DNA of 64,000 nt, from positions 682,001 through 746,000 of the forward strand of contig NBAY01000001.1 in the NCBI GenBank assembly GCA_002794775.1. The letters run 5' to 3'. Below are positions 57,290-64,000 of this stretch, in pieces (position 1 is the stretch's first letter; each line of letters opens with the position of its first letter). The DNA is from Porodaedalea pini. Lineage: Eukaryota; Basidiomycota; Agaricomycetes; Hymenochaetales; Hymenochaetaceae. The notes under the pieces are model-generated. The model did not search any database and was not told the DNA's origin. It saw nothing but the letters and a program-made list of their open reading frames with translations. The translations under genes were made by a program, and so were the position numbers.

Positions 57290-60200
57290 TTACAATGCAT
57301 AATGATTATGGACAGAGTAGGTTTCAAAGCGACTGAGTGACGACGGTAGAGTAAAGGAAGGTCGTGACGGTGGAGTGATGTCCGCTTTGCTGCAATGGTC
57401 GTCGAGCTCCTTCCATAAGACAAGATACTGCTCGCGTTGAACTGATTCAAAGGGGTCAGTCAGCTCTAATACGCAGGGCAAGGACGAAGGAGAATACCCA
57501 CCATGACAAGGCCACAACGCACTGAGAATATTCAGCGGAACAAGGAAGGCTTTCGATAAATCAAGTGCCTCGACCAGGTTATTGTCATAAACCCAAAGAG
57601 ACATGCTTCTAGATCGCAAAACGCAAAAGTCCGTGAGTAGCCACTGCACATAGTAGCTTAGAGTGACGTACATGGCTAATTGGCTCATGAACCACCACTG
57701 TGGGCAAAACTCTCAATACCAGATGATTTCAAACACGTATGGACGAAGAGTGCTGACCACATAGAATGGCCTCCGTGTTAGCACCTGTGCCAAAGGATCC
57801 CGCCCATCGTGGAGAATAGACTTCAATCGATTCGCCGTCTGAGTTTGATAATAGACTATTTGAATGAAAGTTCACAATCAGAAAAATCATATTCACGGGC
57901 TTCCGTGCTGTCCGCGGTACGGGGGCCACATAAATCACAAGTCTAGAAGCACAGCTTCAAGCGCCGCAGGAAAAACTCGGAGCGAGGATGTGGGAAGAAG
58001 GGGGTGCGGCGAAATAAGCAATAGAAATGATGCTCACTCCATTCCTCGGCTTGGCGACGATTGAACTTCGGCAATGTTCCAGTGTCAACGTTCTGAAGCC
58101 TATGCGTGTATCGATAATTGAATTAATTGTACAGACCACACAAGCGACTAGACGCACCGTCGAAATTCATACGAGATCGCGATGCGGGTGCTAAAATCAC
58201 GTCGCAGTTATTACGGTATACAAAGAGAAGGAGAGTGCTCCCCAGCCTACTTGAATACATGCTCTCGGGTCATATACACTAAGTGTGACTCGGTCGAGCA
58301 GTGGTGCGCGTTGAGGGCGTCCTCTATGTCCGAGGCCTCCGGCCAGGCTTTGACGGAAAACTCCGCTTTGTCCGAATCGCTCGCGAGTTTACGCAAATGC
58401 AGACAGCTATTCCAAAGCAGCATACTCCTGCAATAAAGCGCCCAAATCGATTGCTTTGGAGACAAATAAGGTCCCTGGCCCTCATCGGCGGAGGCATGCT
58501 TTTCACCGGGGAAGAGTAGCGCATACTGAAATCAATTCGTAAGATCAATAGGTAGAGGATAGCGCGATAAGCCTGATACAAACACACATTTTCGGGCCGA
58601 CTTACAAAGAGATCCAGGGGCTCTTTGTGAAGGGCACTGCAATGGACGGCGTGATCGGCACTTAGAGCTAATCAAACCCACCTCCGGGTAAGTGCACGCC
58701 TTCAGGATGAATGTTAAGGTTTACGCACAAAGTGCTGCCCAACAGAGCCTGCGAGTTTGCTCCCTTTCTATTTCCTCGACGCTCCAAGTCGAGTCCCAGC
58801 TGATACTGGTTGACCAGTTAGGAGAAAGCCGTCCGCCATGGGCCAAGTCGAGCTGAGGGGAATGGATAGGTGGTGCGCAGTAGCATCGGTCCTCAAGTGT
58901 GATGTCGTGTGATGCAGGACGCGGGACAGTCGGAACGGAATCAGGTGAAAAGACACAGGCATTCGGATCCGCAAGGTCAATTGCCGTAAGAGCCAACGTG
59001 CGAATGATTTGGTCGAGAAGGATGAGTGAAGCGCAAGCCCTTTCAGCGCTGTGTTGCGGATGCGCTGAGGACTCGAATATTGCAATGAGCTAGAAGGCGA
59101 AGGAGACGTCATTGAGGTGGTAAAGTTAGAGCATATGACCATACGTACCAAAGCAGCTTGAGCCAAAGAAGGGTCGACTGATGAAGCGTTCCACGAAGCA
59201 TCAAGATGTGACTGAGCAACATCTCGCAGCCAAAGTGCTCGCTCACGCCCCGTCTCTCCCAGCTCAAGCTCACTCGACTGCAGAAGCGTGGCGAGTGCGA
59301 GGGCCGATATAACAAGTGATGGTTGCATTTTCTCCCTTTCCGTGGGGTCAGAAAGCCTCCGGAAAAAATATTTCTCGTTTAAAAACGAAAGCCAATGAAT
59401 GGAACTATTAAAGCTAAATTGCGACAGACTATCAGACAATTTCCTGTATAGAACAGCTTCAAAACCCGTACAGTGATGTCAAATCGTTGATTATAGCTGC
59501 TTCCCTGTCGCTTTGAGTCAGAGGGTGAAATCCAATGATTTAGAAGTATAGACTCACGACACCTCTGCCGAGGATGAATATTCATGCAAAAGGGTATCCC
59601 ACCACAGCTTATTATTACTAAGATCGGAAGGTGAAGGGAGATAAACGTGCGTATGAGGGGTAAGGGTGTTGAGATTCAGTTGTCGCGCAAAGGAACGACT
59701 ACTGAGTTCAGAGTCCGACAAGCTTCCGGCACTCGACTGCTCATACTTCGAAAAGGGGTCGCCCCGGAACGAGGACTATTCATGCATACTTTTTGCGTCA
59801 GAACGGACTTAAAAGAGATAGGACAACTGCACATGAGCGGATTGGCGTACCTTCGGGAAGCGCATCTCGGGCGAGAGCGCGCTAAATGTATGTAGCGACA
59901 TACTCGTGGTCGGCGAGACGCTCCCCGAAGACAGATGGTGTGACTGCGACGACTGCGTTGAGTGGGTCCGCGAGTGCGAGTGCGAACTGCTGAGCTGACC
60001 GGAACCATAAGCCGACTGCGGGCGATCCATGAAATTCATGTCTAGGCGCAGGCCCAAATTTGCCTTTGTGTTCACGCCGACGTCGCCCATCCCCCCAGCT
60101 GCAGTCCCGAAGTCAGCCCGTGTACCGTGCGCGAGCGACGCACTTGTGTGGTGACCGACAGCGCCCAGCACACCTACGCTTGCCCCGTCCCCGGCGTCTC

Positions 60201-61316
60201 TGTCAGCGCCTTCCGACTTCACCGCGCTTGATGACGGCGACGCGGTCGCGGGTGAGTCAGCCGTACTTTTCTTCTGCTTCTTCTTGACGGGCACTGAACC
60301 GTCCGCAGGGCGCTTCTTGCACGAACGCTGCCTTGTCCCGGGTCGTTTGTCGGGACCGCGACGCTTCGGGACGGCGTCATACTGGCATTCGTTCTGACGA
60401 CGAATGCAATTGTTGCACGAAGGGCGCGTGGAGTCGCATCGGATTTTTCGCGCGCGGCTGAAGAAGAACATGCCATTAATATACCATAAATTAATAAGTA
60501 GAACTGTACGAGCCATTGACGACATGCGATGACGACAAGAGAAGGCTCTCGCCTGGAGCCGTGAGTACTGCTGCTCGACTCCAACATGGGTGACCTCGCA
60601 CTCATCGGGTCTTCGCCTGCTGAGAGAGGTGATGTGATTTCTTGATGCATTCCAGGATGATATTCCACGCCGTGCAGTGACTCCGTGTCTATGCGACCAA
60701 GGGGACGATTGTTTGAGGGCAGAGGATTTGAAGGGAGAAGAGAGGGGATAGTAAGCGGACGCGGCATTTCCAGCGATTTACTGCCCGGATGTCTGCCTGG
60801 TGCGAATGCTGTTGGGGAGGTCTGCAATAGGCCGTCGTCTTCCCGGGGTATATAGCGCCTGTCGCTCTCAAAGACGTGCGAATGGCCGGCGTGCAGGTAA
60901 TTTGAATACTGAAGGTCGTTCTGCGCATGGGAGTATGGCAGAGACACGAATGCCGGGAGTCCACTACCAACGTCAGCATGAGCAACGGGGAAGCGATTCG
61001 CTATCAGACCCTCGACGGAGCGTATATCAATGTCGGAGGGCGGTGCACGGTCTTTAATAGAGTTGGTGGATAAAGTGCGAACGTTGCGGACAAAGAACAA
61101 GACAGAGTGAGCCGCGCTAATCCTCTCGGGAACAGTAGTGATAAGGGAAAGGCACGTACATCCGTGTCTACGGGCCTCCATGGAGGCGTCTGGCTCCATA
61201 AATATGGGCGAGTGGAGGCCGGAGCCGTCTTCGCTGGACTGAGGGGCGTCCTCGACGTAGGGATATTGGAAGGGGGCGTAGAAGGTGCTCCCGTCTGTAG
61301 CTGCGCCAACGACCAT
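57290..61316 (-). CDS. Zn2Cys6 fungal-specific transcription factor
   Basis: This is a nuclear DNA-binding regulator; target genes are unknown. The N-terminus starts at 61316 (MVVGAATDGSTFY). An intron with donor near 61164 leads to a Ser/Pro-rich region. The zinc cluster is ACRQCRARKIRCDSTRPSC followed by NNC and the last Cys in RQNEC. A 56-nt GC-AG intron (60458-60513) splits its second Cys codon. A basic linker (KRRGPDKRPGTRQRSCKKRP) follows. The regulatory domain shows NNKLWWDTLLHEY, SIHWLSFLNEKYFF, REKMQPSLVISALALATLLQ, RERALWLRDVAQ and QTRRLCWAALCA. A late motif reads YALLFPGE, and the protein ends at 57290. The layout matches a family common in agaricomycetes. It has many introns; some junctions are not resolved. 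Confidence 0.85.
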
Positions 61317-64000
61317 TGAAGATGAGGGAGGGGGAGCAAGTGCAGAGGAGCGGGAGGGCACGCACGCGGCAGAAGGTGAGCTACGGAGAAGGTGAAGGTA
61401 TTTACAGGATCATGATGAAGCGGCGGCCACGCGAGCGCGTAGAGTTTAAGAAGGAGTCGCACGAGAGGATTCTCCTGGCGTAGATGGCTAAAGTTTCTGT
61501 TTCCTTCATGTCGACAGTCAGATTCTTCGTTTCGAAGCTCAGCTAATTGCCCTGGCAAGAAAATTAGGTTTCGTTGCATACGTACATTCCCCAGCGCGGA
61601 CGATTCCGTTACCCGGCACTTTGGTCCACAGTTCGAACAATCACAGGGATGTATTTGTTTTATATCTTTTTTCTTTGCTTTTGATTTTTTGATTTTTGAG
61701 TTCATCTGGTGCCAGAGCAGGGATGTGCAAAGTAGAGCAGTCCGTTACGTCCGAATTGGGCACCGTTACAACCCTCAATTACAACGGTCACCGTGACTTT
61801 GCCAGTATCCTCCCGACAATACTTCTCGAAAATCTCCTAACTTACTGCACTTTGCAGGGCAAACTCCGGATACAAGTGACGTAAACGCAATAATTGTCTG
61901 CACTACTCTTCAAGGGGGCTCCCTCTCACCGGCCTCTGTAAGAAGGCGTCCGTCTATGCTAGGTCGTGAGTCAATACTGCGCAAGGCGAATCTAGACATG
62001 CAGAAGCCCTCTGGGCTTGGAGGACCATGCACTATTCACTATATTCTCGCTCCCAGCGACCCACATACCCTTCTGGGCCAGATTTTCCGGACCGCCAGAG
62101 CTCCATTCTAATGCATCATCAGATCGGAAACATCATCTCATGCATACAAAAAGAAAAACAGAGCAATCTCGAAACCATCACACCCACGCCATTGTCTTAC
62201 TTTAGAAACCGCAAGAGCACTCCAATGTCGGAGTTGGTCCTCGCGGGCGACGCGGCGAAACTGTATCGAAGGGATCAGTCGTCGCGTGGCTATCGCAATC
62301 CACGCCATGGCGGCCAGGTTAGTCGTTTCTAGCGCATCTATCGTGAAAATCGTTGGTGACTCTGCGCTTTGGGAGATGATGTGGCTCAGCTAGCCTGAGC
62401 ACTATGCCGTACACATCAATTTCTCCAGGCTAAAACACGCAGCAAAGGGTAGCCCCATGTAAAACCGTATCCCGCTGCATCTTATTTCCGAGAACCGAGT
62501 CTTCTTCATCCAAACGGAGACGAAAGGGCGATAGAATGAGGGCTGAAAAATATATCCAATCCCGAAATAAATGCACGATGGACCTGCATCCCACTTGATG
62601 TTTTTCGTTCTCTTTTCCGCGATCTTACTCCGGCCCGGCCCCCTGCTATTAGCCATTCCGGACGGAGGTTGCGCACATGCATGCTTCGAGTTCTTCATGG
62701 CTACTTATCATGCCAATCGTATGGTCGGTATGTTCAAGAGCGCGCGGTGCAACGAGCTCGTACCTCTAATCTAAACCATTGTATGCACTTGTGAAGATAA
62801 CCATGGGAAGCCGCTCTATCTTTCCTCGAGGCGACAGTGGCCTGCGTCTCTTACCTACTGCATACGTAACATCCAATTCCAGTTCCACTTCCAGTCTCAG
62901 TTCCGGTTCCAGCCTCGTTCGTGGAAGAGGAACAAATCATCAGAACGCAAAATCACGCCAAACCCGCTTGCATCGGTCGGGGTCGGGTAGTCGAGTAGTC
63001 GACGGGTCTGCGCTAGAAGCGCCCCCCATCATCGCACATGAGAAGAGCTTTCTGTGCCTGGGTTGAGATCGGATTGTGAAAATCTGCTTCCATCGCTTGC
63101 ACGCCGGGCGAGCGCGTGCGTGCGCGGCTTTCGGTGATAGCTCACTTTCAGGTCAAGATCACGCACTTCCGAGGTCGGATGCGTCGCGATCGGTACCCGA
63201 GGGGGCGCATAAGCTTGAAATGGGGGAGAACAGGCGGCCCGACATTGTGACCACCAGCTGCAACACCACTGGCTGTATCTCATGAGACGACAACTTTCTG
63301 ATGCTGCCGCCCACCACGAGCCCCACTCCGTGATGAACGCACATCGACCATCGACGTCCGTGCATTGTTTTTTTCTTCCCATCATCAACCCGCCTATCCT
63401 GTTCTGCTCGCTCATTCGATTCTGCCGACATTGAATATGTTGATATCTTTCAGGCCACGTGCGCATATCAAGTGCCCGGAACGGGCTGCGATAGCAACGT
63501 CCGGTTTTGCTTCTCCAGTCTGATATTTGGTTTCACAGAGAATGTCAGATCAAGAGAGAGTTTTCTTTGCATTCCTCGTCGTTCTCCAATGAGCGCTTTC
63601 GCTCTTCATTCGTCAGATTCCACCGTCTTTCAAGGGTTTCAGTCCGCTTGGCTGGAGAATCACCGCAATATAAAGGGGTCGAATACTCCATTGGATATTT
63701 CTCTAAATGAACGGAGAGTAAAGTCAGTTTCGCCGAGCTCGCACAAAGATCGTCTGCCAGGAACAGCAAAGGACGTCGGCGGTGCACCTTGCACCGCTTT
63801 CTTTTTGTAAATCTATACCATGATCACAGACCTCGGGGTTTGGAACAGAGAGGATCAAATAAGGTTAGGGTCATACATGTCAGGCTAGCTATGCAAAAGG
63901 CAAATGAACAAAGTGATATCTTGCTAGTGGATGAAGTAATACAAAATGCATATAGATTGGATGCAGACACTTCCGATATTGACTGGTTATGAAGACGATG
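61317..64000. other. No recognisable gene to the right edge
   Basis: The first ~350 bp are the 5' flank of the transcription-factor gene. Further right only short ORFs without family features occur. A Ser-coding low-complexity stretch (TCCAGTTCC-type repeats, 62873-62925) is present. Genes beginning beyond the window cannot be excluded. Confidence 0.4.

Noticed and set aside
62873..62925. Repeated TCCAGTTCC-type units as a possible repeat array
   Set aside because: Imperfect low-complexity sequence with no unit conservation, spacers or flanking structure; not a CRISPR array.

Overview
This window comes from the nuclear genome of a basidiomycete fungus, most likely a mushroom-forming agaricomycete. 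The reasons are the dense protein-coding genes cut by many 45-70 nt introns, a Zn2Cys6 regulator of a type common in agaricomycetes, a basidiomycete-style HAC1 bZIP gene, and a fungal mix of transposons (Tad-like LINE, pogo/Tigger DNA transposon, Ty1/copia, chromodomain Ty3/gypsy). All gene models below were assembled by reading splice sites by eye.

Host genes, left half (1-31.8 kb): a 3'-truncated protein arginine methyltransferase (-), a weak ORF region, the unfolded-protein-response bZIP factor HAC1 (+), the H2A.Z chaperone CHZ1 (-), two unrecognised proteins (+), a small coiled-coil protein (-), an aldo-keto reductase (+), proteasome subunit alpha-3/PRE9 (-), the SMC5/6 kleisin NSE4 (-), a gene-poor stretch, a pterin-carbinolamine-dehydratase-like protein (-) divergent from mevalonate diphosphate decarboxylase MVD1 (+), the deadenylase CCR4 (+) and DNA topoisomerase III TOP3 (+). 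CCR4 and TOP3 carry apparent reading-frame breaks.

Mobile-element block (31.9-52.0 kb): a single 20.1-kb insertion between TOP3 and the next host gene is a nest of four elements. The outermost is a decayed LINE with a perfect 14-bp target duplication (TAACAGTGTAACAC at 31888-31901 and 52030-52043). A pogo-like DNA transposon (37106-39572, TA duplication) and a copia retrotransposon (40113-51486) inserted into the LINE. A gypsy retrotransposon (40751-47020, TCGAC duplication) then inserted into the copia gag gene. The gypsy copy has identical 425-bp LTRs and intact gag and pol, so it is the youngest. It shows three compact signals: a PBS complementary to its own predicted RNA 5' end (Tf1-type self-priming), a -1 frameshift cassette between gag and pol, and a polypurine tract inside the last pol codons.

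Right part (52-64 kb): a host MMTAG2-like RS-rich protein (+), a gene-poor AT-rich stretch with a dense CACTCGA motif cluster, an 822-bp MITE with perfect 25-bp inverted repeats, a long Zn2Cys6 transcription-factor gene (-), and about 2.7 kb with no recognisable gene.

The most interesting signals are the HAC1 frame switch, which needs a short non-conventional or unusual intron and is bracketed by a 9-bp perfect inverted repeat; the gypsy element's self-priming and frameshift signals; the layered transposon nest; and the tandem duplication of 102-nt zinc-knuckle exons in TOP3.
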